Numbered from the stretch's first letter, positions 1-9,287 are shown. The stretch is 64,000 nucleotides of DNA from Rhizorhapis sp. SPR117 (GCF_021742065.1 NZ_JAKKIE010000002.1:111719-175718); one strand, 5' to 3'. Notes: generated by a model not told the origin, from the sequence alone. Made by a program: numbers and translations.

Positions 1-138
1 ACCGCATTTCCCGAACGCCTGCTGACTGGCGAACGGCCGGAGCCGACCTTTCTGATAACCAAGCCGTTTCAGAGATCTACGGTCAAGGCCGCGATCGCTC
101 AGGCATTGTTCTTTGACGAGGCGACCGCGCCTGCGTGA
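1..138 (+). CDS. phyR: PhyR-like receiver domain, C-terminal fragment (5' end outside window)
   Basis: Frame 1 is open from the first base to a TGA at 136-138 and encodes the last 45 residues of a response-regulator receiver domain. Visible are the TAFPERLLTGERPEPTF stretch, the KPF motif (conserved receiver Lys) and an amphipathic last helix ending in QALFF. This combination matches, from memory, the C-terminus of PhyR, the anti-anti-sigma factor of the alphaproteobacterial general stress response, which has a sigma-like N-terminal domain and a C-terminal receiver. The EcfG-type sigma gene follows 142 bp downstream on the same strand, which supports the reading. The sigma-like half lies outside the window, so a different receiver protein cannot be excluded. 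Confidence 0.6.
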   Translation, partial: TAFPERLLTGERPEPTFLITKPFQRSTVKAAIAQALFFDEATAPA

Positions 139-279
139 TGAACCTGTCCCATGGATCTGTAGCGCCGTGTCGCCATTGCCGGTAAAAAAATGGAAATCTG
201 TGCAATCCGATGAATTCATCGTACAAGGAAAGCGTACTGGCGTCCGTGTTGTTTTGGATGAAGGAAGGGGCACAGCCGA

Positions 280-930
280 ATGACGGATGAGCACACCCCT
301 GCCGCACGTGCGGATATACCCGAAATCGCCGACAATCCGAACGATCGGACCAGCTTGTCCGACGACGAGTTCAAAAAACAGCTTGCCGATGTCATTCCCC
401 ACTTGCGTGCCTTTGGCCGTTCGCTTTCGGGCAACCGGGATCTGGCCGATGATCTGGTTCAGGAAACGCTGCTCAAAGCATGGGCGGCGCGCGATCGGTT
501 TCAAGCGGGCACGAATATGCGGGCCTGGACCTTCATCATTTTGCGTAACTACTACCTGTCGCAAATGCGCCGGTCGCGTTTTCGCGGCGAATGGGATGAA
601 CTGACCGCCGACCGCCTGCTCGCGGCCCCTGCCGGACAGGATAAACAGGTGGAACTGTCGGATATGCATCGCGCCTTGATGGAATTGCCCCAGTCGCAGC
701 GGGAAGCGCTGATCCTGGTAGGGGCAGGCGGTTTCGCCTACGAAGAAGCCGCCGATATTTGCCGCGTTGCAGTCGGCACGATCAAGAGTCGCGTCGCCCG
801 CGGTCGTGCGGCCCTTGAACAGATATTGTCCGATGGCGCCATCCCGTCGCGCCGCACTCAGGAAACCAGTCAGAATGGTCCGCTTGAAGACATCATGCAT
901 GAAGTCGATCGGATGAGCCAGGAGCGATGA
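280..930 (+). CDS. ecfG: EcfG-type ECF sigma factor (general stress response)
   Basis: A 216-residue sigma-70 family protein. Region 2 spans about residues 31-100 (FGRSLSGNRDLADDLVQETL, then RAWTFIILRN), and region 4 spans about 128-182 with a helix-turn-helix near YEEAADICRVAVGTIKSRV. The close match of region 2 to the ECF15/EcfG group and the adjacent PhyR fragment point to the alphaproteobacterial general stress sigma factor, normally held by the anti-sigma NepR and released by phosphorylated PhyR. The start is set by an AAGGAAGGGG ribosome-binding site at 261-270. The N-terminal 30 residues are poorly conserved, as is usual. No nepR is visible between phyR and this gene, which is a little unusual. 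The C-terminal 30 residues after region 4 have no recognised function. Confidence 0.85.
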   Translation: MTDEHTPAARADIPEIADNPNDRTSLSDDEFKKQLADVIPHLRAFGRSLSGNRDLADDLVQETLLKAWAARDRFQAGTNMRAWTFIILRNYYLSQMRRSRFRGEWDELTADRLLAAPAGQDKQVELSDMHRALMELPQSQREALILVGAGGFAYEEAADICRVAVGTIKSRVARGRAALEQILSDGAIPSRRTQETSQNGPLEDIMHEVDRMSQER

Positions 931-1050
931 CGTTTTGCCGGACGGTCCCGGTGGATCTCGTCCGTCCGCTACCGCCCAAAGCCGACAATCCCCCTGCCCT
1001 TGCCCAATTCACTCTAGGCGAACGCACTCACCTCCGCTAAGGGCGTGCCC

Positions 1051-3228
1051 ATGTCAGAGCCCGCACCCCCCATTACTCCGCAGGTCGTTGCCGACCATGG
1101 TCTCAGCCAAGAAGAATATACCCGCACTTTGGCGGCGTTGGGCCGTGAGCCAAACCTGACGGAACTGGGTATCTTTTCCGTCATGTGGTCGGAACATTGC
1201 AGTTATAAAAGCTCGCGTATTCACCTGAAGAAGTTGCCCACTACCGGCCCTCAAGTCATCTGCGGTCCTGGCGAAAATGCTGGCGTGGTTGACATCGGCG
1301 ATGGACAAGCCGCCATCTTCAAGATGGAAAGCCATAATCACCCAAGTTACATCGAACCCTATCAGGGTGCGGCAACGGGTGTCGGCGGCATATTGCGTGA
1401 CGTCTTCACCATGGGCGCGCGGCCCGTTGCCAACATGAACGCACTGCGCTTCGGTCGCCCTGACCACCCGAAAATGCGTCATCTCATTTCCGGGGTGGTG
1501 CGCGGTATCGGCGGCTATGGCAATTGCGTAGGGGTGCCGACGGTGGGCGGTGAAGTCAATTTTCATCCCGCTTATGACGGCAATATCCTGGTCAACGCCA
1601 TGACAGTGGGCGTCGCGGAAACCAACAAGATCTTCTATTCGGCGGCCAGTGGCATCGGCAATTCCATCGTCTATGTCGGGTCGAAGACCGGGCGCGACGG
1701 CATTCATGGGGCGACCATGGCCAGCGCCGACTTTGGCGAAGATTCAGAGGAAAAGCGCCCCACTGTTCAGGTTGGCGACCCCTTCACCGAAAAATTGCTG
1801 ATCGAAGCATGTCTTGAACTGATGGCATCCGATGCAATTGTCGCCATTCAGGACATGGGCGCGGCGGGCCTCACGTCATCCAGCGTCGAAATGGCAAGCA
1901 AGGGCGGCGTCGGTCTGTTGCTGAACATGGATGCCGTACCCCAGCGCGAAACCGGCATGACCGCCTATGAAATGATGCTATCGGAAAGCCAGGAACGCAT
2001 GTTGATGGTGCTGAAGCCCGGTCGCGAGGCGGAGGCGGAAGCGATCTTCCACAAATGGGAACTCGATTTCGCGATCATTGGCGAGGTCACAGACACCGGC
2101 CGCATGGTCCTTGTCCATCATGGGGAGACGGTGTGCGATATCCCGCTCGGCCCGCTGGCGGACGACGCACCCGTTTATGACCGTCCGCACGTACCCACGC
2201 CCAAGCGCGCGGAATTGACCGACATCCCGGCAAGTAGCGACCTTGCCGCCGATCTCGTCGTGCTGATGGGCAGCCCGGACATTGCCTCGCGCCGCTGGAT
2301 CTGGGAACAATATGACAACAAGGTCGGCGGCGACACGGTGCAGGCCCCCGGCGGCGATGCAGCCGTTGTGCGCGTCCATGGCACGCAAAAAGGGCTGGCG
2401 ATCACCACCGACTGCAACCCGCGTTATTGCTTTGCCGATCCATTCGAAGGCGGCAAACAGGCGGTTGCCGAGGCCTATCGTAACCTGTCGGCAGTCGGCG
2501 CAACCCCGCTCGCGGTCACCAACTGCCTCAATTTCGCCAATCCGCAGCGCCCGGAAATCATGGGCCAGTTCGTCGGTTGCCTCGACGGTATGAGTGAAGC
2601 ATGCCGCGCGCTCGACTTTCCCATCGTGTCCGGCAACGTGTCGCTTTATAATGAAAGCAAGGCAACCGGCGGCGGCAGCGCGATCCTGCCTACACCCGCC
2701 ATCGGCGCGATCGGCCTGCTTGCGGACTGGACCAAGACGGCGACCGTCGCCTTCAAGGCGGCGGGCGAAGCGATCTTCGTCATCGGCCAGAACAATGGTC
2801 ATCTGGGTCAGTCAAGCTGGCTGCGCGTCATCCATGGCCGCGAAGATGGCCCGCCCCCTCCGGTCGATCTGGCGAAGGAACGTGCCCATGCAGAATTCGT
2901 CCGCAAACTGATCGATCAGGGGCTGGCAAGCGCGGTTCATGATATCTCGGATGGCGGTCTGTTGGTCGCGGTTGCGGAAATGGCGCTGGCCGGAAATATT
3001 GGCGCGACGCTGGAAGAAATCGGGGATCACTTCACCGCTTTTGGTGAGGATCAGGCCCGTTATGTCGTCACCAGCCGCAATGCCGAAGCCATTCAGGCCG
3101 CTGGCATCCCGATGACCCGCATCGGCACGACCGGGGGCGACACATTGCAAATCCACGGCAAGCAGATCACCCTTGCCGACCTCCGCACCGCCCATGAAGG
3201 TTTCTTCCCGGCATTGATGGACGTCTGA
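1051..3228 (+). CDS. purL: Phosphoribosylformylglycinamidine synthase subunit PurL
   Basis: PurL converts FGAR, glutamine-derived ammonia and ATP to FGAM, the fourth step of de novo purine synthesis. At 725 residues it is the small form that works with separate PurS and PurQ, not the fused enzyme of Escherichia coli. Signature stretches are SEHCSYKSS near the N-terminus, [20 protein letters not shown] around residue 93, [15 protein letters not shown] near 265, and [10 protein letters not shown] in the C-terminal half, fitting two AIRS-like N/C domain pairs. The ATG at 1051 is preferred because AAGGGC at 1038-1043 is well spaced for it. An in-frame GTG at 1045 would sit on top of that site. 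purS and purQ are not in this window. Confidence 0.97.
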   Translation: MSEPAPPITPQVVADHGLSQEEYTRTLAALGREPNLTELGIFSVMWSEHCSYKSSRIHLKKLPTTGPQVICGPGENAGVVDIGDGQAAIFKMESHNHPSYIEPYQGAATGVGGILRDVFTMGARPVANMNALRFGRPDHPKMRHLISGVVRGIGGYGNCVGVPTVGGEVNFHPAYDGNILVNAMTVGVAETNKIFYSAASGIGNSIVYVGSKTGRDGIHGATMASADFGEDSEEKRPTVQVGDPFTEKLLIEACLELMASDAIVAIQDMGAAGLTSSSVEMASKGGVGLLLNMDAVPQRETGMTAYEMMLSESQERMLMVLKPGREAEAEAIFHKWELDFAIIGEVTDTGRMVLVHHGETVCDIPLGPLADDAPVYDRPHVPTPKRAELTDIPASSDLAADLVVLMGSPDIASRRWIWEQYDNKVGGDTVQAPGGDAAVVRVHGTQKGLAITTDCNPRYCFADPFEGGKQAVAEAYRNLSAVGATPLAVTNCLNFANPQRPEIMGQFVGCLDGMSEACRALDFPIVSGNVSLYNESKATGGGSAILPTPAIGAIGLLADWTKTATVAFKAAGEAIFVIGQNNGHLGQSSWLRVIHGREDGPPPPVDLAKERAHAEFVRKLIDQGLASAVHDISDGGLLVAVAEMALAGNIGATLEEIGDHFTAFGEDQARYVVTSRNAEAIQAAGIPMTRIGTTGGDTLQIHGKQITLADLRTAHEGFFPALMDV

Positions 3229-3269
3229 CATTGAATTCGGGTGCAATGCCCGTCCACCGGACCCGCCGG

Positions 3270-4001
3270 TTATTTCGCTTCTGACTGCGTATAGTCGATT
3301 CGTATCCGTACCCAGGCGCCGACAACCTTGTGCCCGCCGATTCGGGGCGGCAGGACAAGGAACTGCCACGCTGCTTCACGCACGGCTCGCCCCAGCCCGG
3401 AACCGAGCGGCGATTCGCCCAATATGCGGCAATTATCGACATGAAAGCGCTCCACCGTCTGGCACGCGATCAGCCCCCAGCCTGTTCGTGGGGCGTCTGC
3501 GGGCATATAAAAGGCCAGTTCCGCATCGGTTGGCCTGCGATACCATTCGGCTTCATACAAACGCACGCCGCCGGGGCCTTCGCCCGGGCCATAGGCGGAA
3601 CTGCTACTATCGCTGGCGTCAGCGCTCCCCTCATCACGGTGCGAAGTGAGTTTGGATATGTCGGATGCGGCAAAATCCTTTTGGCTGAGAAGCAAAATCG
3701 GCAGCGAAGGTACGGGAGGCGCCATCGGCGGCTTGGGCTCAGCCGGTGGTGGCGAAGACGCTCGTGGCCGTTCTTTCTCCTTGTCGCGCTTTACCTTGTC
3801 AGCTGTATGAGATTCGGGGAGCAGTTCGAACGTGGCGGGCATGGGGTCCGATTCCGGCAAGCGAAATGGAGAAGGCGCTTGCTGCAACAATATGACGATA
3901 ATCAGGACATGTATGGCCAGCGCCAGCAAAAAGACCATTGTGCGGCGGCGACGGGACGTGTGGTACATATCCGACCGAGACCGGTAATAAGTTGAATACA
4001 T
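3270..4001 (-). CDS. TonB-like inner-membrane protein, function unknown
   Basis: About 243 residues. A short Arg-rich N-terminus precedes one hydrophobic helix (MVFLLALAIHVLIIVILLQQ). A charged and proline-rich linker follows (PPPAEPKPPMAPPVPSLP), then a globular C-terminal domain with Cys in IACQTVERFHVDNCRI. This order resembles the TonB/TolA energy transducers and is common in sphingomonads as uncharacterised proteins, but no clear TonB C-terminal signature is seen. The N-terminus probably faces the cytoplasm and the rest the periplasm. The start is uncertain: ATG 4001, ATG 3968 and GTG 4031 are all possible. It is convergent with purL and downstream of nothing obviously related. Confidence 0.6.
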   Translation of the reverse strand: MYSTYYRSRSDMYHTSRRRRTMVFLLALAIHVLIIVILLQQAPSPFRLPESDPMPATFELLPESHTADKVKRDKEKERPRASSPPPAEPKPPMAPPVPSLPILLLSQKDFAASDISKLTSHRDEGSADASDSSSSAYGPGEGPGGVRLYEAEWYRRPTDAELAFYMPADAPRTGWGLIACQTVERFHVDNCRILGESPLGSGLGRAVREAAWQFLVLPPRIGGHKVVGAWVRIRIDYTQSEAK

Positions 4002-4083
4002 TGATCCACTGTCCAGGCGGCGCAGCCACACGCCGCGATCTAAGCTTCTTGGGTGCGGGACATAGTTGAAATCCTCGACCTGT

Positions 4084-4848
4084 TCAAATCCGGCTTACCC
4101 GTACAAAGCCGACATGGTAGGTCGCCCGCGCACCACCATCTTCAAACGCCCGGATCACCCGACGCAGCGCCGCAGCCGATACCGGCGCGCGTCCTTCCAC
4201 AGGAACGGTTGCGCCAATCGCTTTAAGATGTGTCAGGAACGCCCTGCCGCTGCCGAACTCCACAATATAATCCTCGTCAAAGGCAGCGCCATCAGGATAG
4301 CCATCGAGCATCGCACGTAGCGCCATCAGGGACGGATATTCCGGTGTTCCCGACACAAGGCCACATACATCATGCGCCGCCCGCCATTCGCCAAAACTGC
4401 GCTCCGCCATAGTGGAAAAAATAAGGCTTCCCCCCGGCCGCAATAGCGCGAAGAGCCGCTCTAACGCGCCTGACAGATCGTCGAACCATTGAAAGGCGAG
4501 GCTGGAAACGATCAGATCGAACCACTGACCTTCAAAACAGGGCCATTGTCCATCCATTGTGAAAAATGTCCCCGAAAGACGCGGATCGCGCGAGGCTCGT
4601 TCCACCATTTCGGGTGCAAGATCAGTCACGGTCAAATCGGCTTGGGGCCATTGCGCATGAATATGACGCGTCAGGAAGCCCGTGCCGCAGCCGACTTCCA
4701 ATATACGCGGATTATCGGGCAAGCGTCGCTGCGCCGCCAGCATTGCAACCGTTTCAGCCACAATACGCTGCACGTCGGCGCTATCCTCATAGCCTTCCGC
4801 TGCAGCCCCAAAGGCCTGCCTGATTCTATCCGTCCGTTTGTCCGTCAT
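4084..4848 (-). CDS. Class I SAM-dependent methyltransferase, BioC-like
   Basis: About 254 residues from the ATG at 4848, or 258 from ATG 4860. The reading frame is open further upstream, but that stretch runs antisense through the bfd promoter and is unlikely to be coding. Motif I of the Rossmann-like SAM fold is ILEVGCGTGFLTRHI, then DLTVTDLAPEMVERA (acidic residue binding the ribose), DLIVSSLAFQWFDDL, and LLRPGGSLIFSTM. The QWFDDL region and the opening RIRQAFGAAAEGYEDSADVQ resemble BioC, the malonyl-ACP O-methyltransferase that starts biotin synthesis. No other bio gene is near, so the substrate is an inference. It is transcribed away from bfd. Confidence 0.75.
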   Translation of the reverse strand: MTDKRTDRIRQAFGAAAEGYEDSADVQRIVAETVAMLAAQRRLPDNPRILEVGCGTGFLTRHIHAQWPQADLTVTDLAPEMVERASRDPRLSGTFFTMDGQWPCFEGQWFDLIVSSLAFQWFDDLSGALERLFALLRPGGSLIFSTMAERSFGEWRAAHDVCGLVSGTPEYPSLMALRAMLDGYPDGAAFDEDYIVEFGSGRAFLTHLKAIGATVPVEGRAPVSAAALRRVIRAFEDGGARATYHVGFVRVSRI

Positions 4849-4921
4849 CACTGCATCCATGGAACAGATCACACAGGTTTTCCAGACATGAGATGGCGGA
4901 TGTTCTGGTGGCGTTTTACTA

Positions 4922-4950
4922 TTGCGACCTATTATCATTAACGCTATAGT
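4922..4950 (+). promoter_or_regulatory. Candidate sigma70 promoter with overlapping Fur-like box, upstream of bfd
   Basis: TTGCGA (4922-4927), a 17-nt spacer and TATAGT (4945-4950) form a plausible promoter ending 18 bases before the bfd start codon. The spacer contains, on the opposite strand at 4924-4942, a 19-mer that matches the classical Fur box GATAATGATAATCATTATC at 13 of 19 positions. bfd is iron-repressed in many proteobacteria, so iron control is a reasonable inference, but alphaproteobacterial Fur sites vary and this has not been tested. Confidence 0.45.
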
Positions 4951-4968
4951 CCGAATCAGGAGAACGAA

Positions 4969-5139
4969 ATGGTTGTATGTGTGTGCAATGCGATTCGGGA
5001 AAAAGACCTGCGAAATGCTGTTCGTGAGGGCGCCCACGATCCGTGTAGCGCCTATGCCCGTTTCGGCCGCCGCCTCAAATGCGGCCAATGCATGCCTTTT
5101 GCCAAAAGCATCATCGCCGCCGAACGTGCCACTGCATAG
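4969..5139 (+). CDS. bfd: Bacterioferritin-associated ferredoxin Bfd
   Basis: A 56-residue [2Fe-2S] protein. Four cysteines are placed as in Bfd and BFD-like domains: C4 and C6 (VVCVCNAI) and C38 and C41 (LKCGQCMPF). C26 is additional. Bfd docks on bacterioferritin and passes electrons through its heme to reduce and mobilise stored ferric iron. The start has a good AGGAG at 4958-4962. The bacterioferritin gene follows 98 bp downstream on the same strand. The gene is short enough to be missed by length-filtered gene calling. Confidence 0.93.
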   Translation: MVVCVCNAIREKDLRNAVREGAHDPCSAYARFGRRLKCGQCMPFAKSIIAAERATA

Positions 5140-5237
5140 CGCTATTCTTCAAAAAAGGTCCGTTATCTTGGGCTTTCGGCTTAACTTCCGGTAAAATATG
5201 CCTATACTGCCTCCTTGCATAGCAGTGGAGCAGACTC

Positions 5238-5717
5238 ATGAAGGGCGACGAAAAAGTCATCGAATATCTGAATACCGCCCTCAAAAATGAACTGACGGCG
5301 ATCAACCAGTATTTTCTTCATTATAAAATGCTCGAAAATTGGGGCGTAAAGAAGCTCGCCAAGTTCGAATATGATGAATCCATCGACGAGATGAAGCATG
5401 CGGATTTGCTGGCCGAACGAATATTGTTCCTGGACGGGCTACCCAATTTTCAACTTCTCGGCCGTTTGAAAATTGGCGAAAGTGTCGAAGAAATATTGCA
5501 GGCCGATCTCGAACTTGAAAACGAAGCACTCCCCCTGCTCCGCGACGCCATCGCCTATTGCGAGAGTAGCCGTGACTTTATCAGCCGCGACCTGTTCGCC
5601 CATATCCTGGAAAATGAGGAAGAGCATGTCGACACGCTGGAAACGCAGTTCGCCATGATCGAGCGCATGGGTATTGAAAATTACATTCAGCTCAATTCAA
5701 AAGCGGAAGAAGGCTGA
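5238..5717 (+). CDS. bfr: Bacterioferritin
   Basis: A 159-residue ferritin-like protein, the usual length for Bfr, which assembles as a heme-containing 24-mer that oxidises Fe(II) and stores the mineral. All expected ligands are present: the di-iron ferroxidase residues E18, E51, H54, E94, E127 and H130, and the heme-ligating M52 (DESIDEMKHADLL). A GGAG lies 8 bases before the ATG. It sits downstream of its partner bfd, so the two probably handle iron storage and release together. The 98-bp gap could hold a second promoter. Confidence 0.97.
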   Translation: MKGDEKVIEYLNTALKNELTAINQYFLHYKMLENWGVKKLAKFEYDESIDEMKHADLLAERILFLDGLPNFQLLGRLKIGESVEEILQADLELENEALPLLRDAIAYCESSRDFISRDLFAHILENEEEHVDTLETQFAMIERMGIENYIQLNSKAEEG

Positions 5718-5766
5718 ATATCCAGGATTGCGGGCACGAATGCAGCCCAATCAAGAATTTGAAAGA

Positions 5767-5789
5767 GTTGGTTTCAACCCGGTTTTTTT
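5767..5789 (+). terminator. Weak terminator candidate after bfr
   Basis: A short GTTG-GTTT-CAAC hairpin (5767-5778) is followed, after CCGG, by seven T residues at 5783-5789. It lies 50 bases after the bfr stop and touches the end of the convergent HPt gene. The stem is only 4 bp, so this is tentative. Confidence 0.3.
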
Positions 5790-6225
5790 AAAGCCGTCCG
5801 AAACCTTGCGTAACAGGATCGCCAGCCTTGCGACCAAATGTGGGCCGTCGGTGAGCCAACGGATTGGCTTCTCTTTCCAGGAGCTGCAAGGTTTCCTCAA
5901 ATACAGGTCGTAGCGCCACCACCTGTTCTATCAATTCTTCAGGCGATTCATGATATTCGACGCAGCGACGGGCAACCGTTTCGATTTCTTCGGCGATCAG
6001 AGACAGGCGTTCTGCACCGAACTGTCGCGACTCACCCTTCAAAGTGTGAGCGGGGAGGACAAGCGCGGCGGCATTGCGCGATCGCATGGCCTCTTCAATG
6101 GCGGTGACGGATTTTACGCCATCTTCCCGGAAATATCCCAGAATGCGGACAAATCCCGCCCCCAACTCGCGCCGAGTCTGGGCGAAATCGGTCCAGTTCA
6201 CAAGGGTACTCTCCAAGTGGGCCAC
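5788..6225 (-). CDS. Stand-alone HPt (histidine phosphotransfer) domain protein
   Basis: About 145 residues. The phosphorylatable histidine sits in LPAHTLKGESRQFGAERL, a good match to the HPt helix motif, so the protein probably relays phosphate between a hybrid histidine kinase and a response regulator. A bundle of helices fills the rest of the N-terminal 120 residues, and the basic C-terminal tail is not recognised. GTG 6225 is chosen because AAGGAG is 8 bases upstream of it. GTG 6234 would overlap that site. No kinase or response regulator is next to it, so its partners are unknown. In alphaproteobacteria ChpT is the best-known phosphotransferase, but that is a different fold. Confidence 0.75.
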   Translation of the reverse strand: MAHLESTLVNWTDFAQTRRELGAGFVRILGYFREDGVKSVTAIEEAMRSRNAAALVLPAHTLKGESRQFGAERLSLIAEEIETVARRCVEYHESPEELIEQVVALRPVFEETLQLLEREANPLAHRRPTFGRKAGDPVTQGFGRL

Positions 6226-6330
6226 CAGCCTCACTCCTTATCCAAATCCACGGTTCCCACACCAACACTCTTATAGGGAAAGGAGTAAACAGAGTGTGTA
6301 TATGGACATCAAATGCCTAATCCATTGGCA

Positions 6331-6534
6331 TTATTTTCGGATGCGAAAGGCTTGCCCCTCGTTGGTCAGATCTTCAACCAGGTGCCAACTATTTTCCCGC
6401 GCCAGGCTGCGCAATTCACCTGGAGCGGCAGGATCGTCAGCAAAAATCAGGATTTCAGCATGTTCACGAAGCATGCGCGCAGCCCGCAAGGCCGGCCAAG
6501 GACAACGCATGCCCCGTGCATCGATCTGCACCAT
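6331..6534 (-). CDS. tusA: TusA/SirA-family sulfur carrier
   Basis: A 67-residue protein with the family signature ARGMRCPWPALRAARML, in which C11 carries the persulfide sulfur. TusA proteins deliver sulfur for tRNA 2-thiouridine and other thiolation or redox reactions. The ATG at 6534 lies two bases after the der stop and has a GGAA six bases before it, so it is probably translated from the end of the der transcript. An alternative TTG at 6546 would overlap der. The usual second motif is diverged. Confidence 0.8.
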   Translation of the reverse strand: MVQIDARGMRCPWPALRAARMLREHAEILIFADDPAAPGELRSLARENSWHLVEDLTNEGQAFRIRK

Positions 6535-6535
6535 C

Positions 6536-7915
6536 TTATTTTCCAAAAGGATTTTTCGGCGCGCGTAAGGTCAGCCGCACCGGCACCGCGCCAAATCCCA
6601 GTTCTTTCCTGATGCCATTCACCAGATAACGGCGATAGCTTTCGGGAAGTTGATCCACCCGGGTGCCAAATAATATGAAACCGGGCGGTCGGGTTTTGGC
6701 TTGTGTCAGATAACGCAGCTTGATCCGCTTGCCGCCGGGTGCTGGCGGCGGATTGGCTTCCAGCGCTTTTTCAAACCAACGATTGAGTGTCCCGGTCGAA
6801 ACGCGCTTTGACCAAGCCGCACGGGCATCAAACGCCGCGCCCAAAAGCTGATCAATTCCTTTACCCGTAGCGCCAGAAATGGTGAGTAGCGGCACCCCGC
6901 GCGCCTGCGCCAGGCCTTCATCCAGCGCCTTGCGCACGCCTTGGTAAAGACTGCTGCCATTCTCGGCGACGTCCCATTTGTTGAGCGCGATGACAAGCGC
7001 CCGCCCTTCCTCCAAAATCCGGGAGGCGATCTTCAGATCCTGTACCTCCAGCCCGCGTGTGGCATCGAGCAGCAGCACGACTACTTCTGCGAAATCGACG
7101 GCGTGGAGCGCATCGGCCACGGACAGCTTTTCCAGCTTGTCCTGCACCCGCGCCCGCTTGCGCATGCCCGCCGTGTCGATCAGACGCACGTCGCGTACTT
7201 TGCCTTCAGGGTCTTCCGATCGATCGATCCATTGCCAATCAATGGCAATGCTGTCGCGCGTAATGCCCGCTTCAGGTCCGGTAATGAGCCGGTCCTGGCC
7301 TAATATCTTGTTGATCAGAGTCGATTTTCCGGCATTCGGCCGCCCGACAATGGCAAGCTTCAGCACCGCATCAGGCGCTTCCTCATCATCCTCATTTGTG
7401 TCGGCTTGGTCCGGTTCGTCCCGCTCCAGATAGGGCAGCATGGCTTGAAACAGGTCCGCCATGCCCTGACCATGTTCAGCACTGATCGTCACGGGTTCGC
7501 CCAGACCCAATGCATAGGCTTCCAATATGCCAGCATCGGACGCGCGGCCCTCGACCTTGTTGGCGACGAGAAATACCGGGGTCTTGCTGCCGCGCAACCA
7601 GCGTGCGATTTCCTCGTCCAACGGCGTTATGCCGGCGCGAGCATCGATCATGAACAAGGCGACATCCGCAGACGCGACCGCCGCCTCTGTTTGCGCCCGC
7701 ATCCGTCCAGGCAAGGTATGGGGATCCTCATCCTCATACCCTGCCGTATCGATGACCCGGAAATCCAGACCCAACAGGTGTGCATCACCCTCCCGCCGGT
7801 CTCGCGTAACCCCGGGCCGGTCATCGACCAGCGCCAGTTTCTTGCCGACAAGGCGGTTGAACAAAGTGGACTTGCCGACATTGGGCCGCCCGATAATCGC
7901 TAATACGGGCAGCAT
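6536..7915 (-). CDS. der: Ribosome biogenesis GTPase Der (EngA)
   Basis: A 459-residue double-GTPase needed for 50S subunit maturation. The first G domain has GRPNVGKSTLFNRLVG at about residue 9 and DTAGYEDEDPH. The second has GRPNAGKSTLINKILG at about residue 191, DTAGMRKRARVQDKLE and NKWD. The C-terminal KH-like domain contains KIRYLTQAKTRPPGF-type sequence (here KLRYLTQAKTRPPGFILFG), which is diagnostic. The first NKxD reads NKVE, as in other alphaproteobacterial Der proteins that I recall. It is the third gene of a minus-strand series after the TPR protein and bamB. Confidence 0.98.
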   Translation of the reverse strand: MLPVLAIIGRPNVGKSTLFNRLVGKKLALVDDRPGVTRDRREGDAHLLGLDFRVIDTAGYEDEDPHTLPGRMRAQTEAAVASADVALFMIDARAGITPLDEEIARWLRGSKTPVFLVANKVEGRASDAGILEAYALGLGEPVTISAEHGQGMADLFQAMLPYLERDEPDQADTNEDDEEAPDAVLKLAIVGRPNAGKSTLINKILGQDRLITGPEAGITRDSIAIDWQWIDRSEDPEGKVRDVRLIDTAGMRKRARVQDKLEKLSVADALHAVDFAEVVVLLLDATRGLEVQDLKIASRILEEGRALVIALNKWDVAENGSSLYQGVRKALDEGLAQARGVPLLTISGATGKGIDQLLGAAFDARAAWSKRVSTGTLNRWFEKALEANPPPAPGGKRIKLRYLTQAKTRPPGFILFGTRVDQLPESYRRYLVNGIRKELGFGAVPVRLTLRAPKNPFGK

Positions 7916-7958
7916 ATTGGCCTGCCTACCTCCTGATGATCCGATTGCTGCTCATCGT

Positions 7959-9287
7959 TCAACGATAGGCCGTCAAGCGACCATTATCGTCAAGGATGTA
8001 GAGCATGTTGCCCGCTACCACCGGAGAAAGCGACATACCGGAATTCAACTCTTGTGTCGCCTGCACCGATCCGTCGGCGGGGTTCACATAGTCGAGTTCG
8101 CCTTCCGAAGATACAAGGATAAGACGCCCGCCCGCAAGAACCGGTCCCGTCCAGCTGATCGGCTTTTCCTTTTTCTTGGCCTTGCGATAATGCTTCAGTT
8201 GGCTGATCCAGCGAATTCGCCCTGTTGCGCGCGCCACGCATAGCAATTTGGCTTCATCGGTCACCACAAACAACCATTCACCTGCGACCCAAGGGGTGGA
8301 AATGCCCGCCGCGTTGAGTTCCCACAACCGCTGGCCCGTTACCAATTCATACGACGCCATGCGACCGCCCTGCCCGACGGCATAGACCCGGCCCCGGTCG
8401 ATAACAGGATCGGCATCGATGTCGGCAAGTGATGCCACAGCGGTCGAAATGCTGGTGCGTGACAACGCATCGCCCCAAAGACTTCGTCCGTTTTCATAAC
8501 GATAGGCGGTCAGTTCGCCCGAACTATATCCGGCAATCACCGTCCCCTGCCCCGCCGCCGGAGCCGCAACGCCGAAAACGCCGGTGACTTCCAGCGTGCC
8601 TGCCTCGGTCCAGACGAGTTCGCCATCAGGCGCGTTCAGCGCGAAAATCTGATTGTCCTGCGACATCACATAGACATGGCCATTGGATAGCGTTGGCGAT
8701 CCGCGCAAAGGGCCGCCGGGCCGCTTTTTCCAAATAACGCTGCCATCGCCAGTGTTAAGCGCGACGACATCGCCGACGCCGGTTGTCGCATACAGGCGAT
8801 CACCCTCCGCGCTGACGCCGCCACCAAAAAGGGCGCTGTTATTACCGCCCGATCCCAAGCTGGCCGTCCAGACCCTTGCGCCTGTCCCCGCATCGAAGGC
8901 ATGGACCCGCGCATCGGTGTCAATTGCATAGACCCGTCCGTCGCTTACTACAGGCGCAGACGCCAGACGCGCCGAATTGCTGCTGCCCTTGATATTGGCC
9001 GACCAGACTTTCTGCGGCGAAGCGCCTAACGCCAAATGCCCCATGGATTTGGCCGCGTTACCGCCCGGCTGTGCCCAGTCGGCATTGACCTCTGGGCTGG
9101 GAAGAACAACCTGAACATCGGCGATGGACGGATCAAGCTCTACGCCGGATTCCGACGTCAGAATGGAAATACGATCTCCCACAACGGGCGTCTTGGGACC
9201 GCCCTTGCCCTTGAAGACACCACATCCCGAAAGGAGCGCTATCGCCACAACGGCGGCTGTCACGCGCATATGTCTATTCACCTTCAT
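7959..9287 (-). CDS. bamB: Outer membrane assembly lipoprotein BamB (PQQ-like beta-propeller)
   Basis: About 442 residues. The signal peptide ends in the lipobox LLSGC with Cys at residue 22, so it is a lipidated periplasmic protein. The rest consists of repeated PQQ-like blades such as AIDTDARVHAFDAGTGARVW, VVALNTGDGSVIW and IFALNAPDGELVW, fitting the eight-bladed BamB propeller that supports BamA in folding outer-membrane proteins. ATG 9287 is chosen, with GGAAGTGGGG just upstream. ATG 9269 is also possible. It overlaps the end of the TPR gene by 14 bases, so the two are translationally linked, and der follows 43 bases later. The same gene order is common in proteobacteria. Confidence 0.92.
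   Translation of the reverse strand: MKVNRHMRVTAAVVAIALLSGCGVFKGKGGPKTPVVGDRISILTSESGVELDPSIADVQVVLPSPEVNADWAQPGGNAAKSMGHLALGASPQKVWSANIKGSSNSARLASAPVVSDGRVYAIDTDARVHAFDAGTGARVWTASLGSGGNNSALFGGGVSAEGDRLYATTGVGDVVALNTGDGSVIWKKRPGGPLRGSPTLSNGHVYVMSQDNQIFALNAPDGELVWTEAGTLEVTGVFGVAAPAAGQGTVIAGYSSGELTAYRYENGRSLWGDALSRTSISTAVASLADIDADPVIDRGRVYAVGQGGRMASYELVTGQRLWELNAAGISTPWVAGEWLFVVTDEAKLLCVARATGRIRWISQLKHYRKAKKKEKPISWTGPVLAGGRLILVSSEGELDYVNPADGSVQATQELNSGMSLSPVVAGNMLYILDDNGRLTAYR

Noticed and set aside
227..250. GGAAA-N15-TGTT as an EcfG-type promoter before ecfG
   Set aside because: Differs from GGAAC-N16/17-CGTT at both elements and in spacing; too weak to list.
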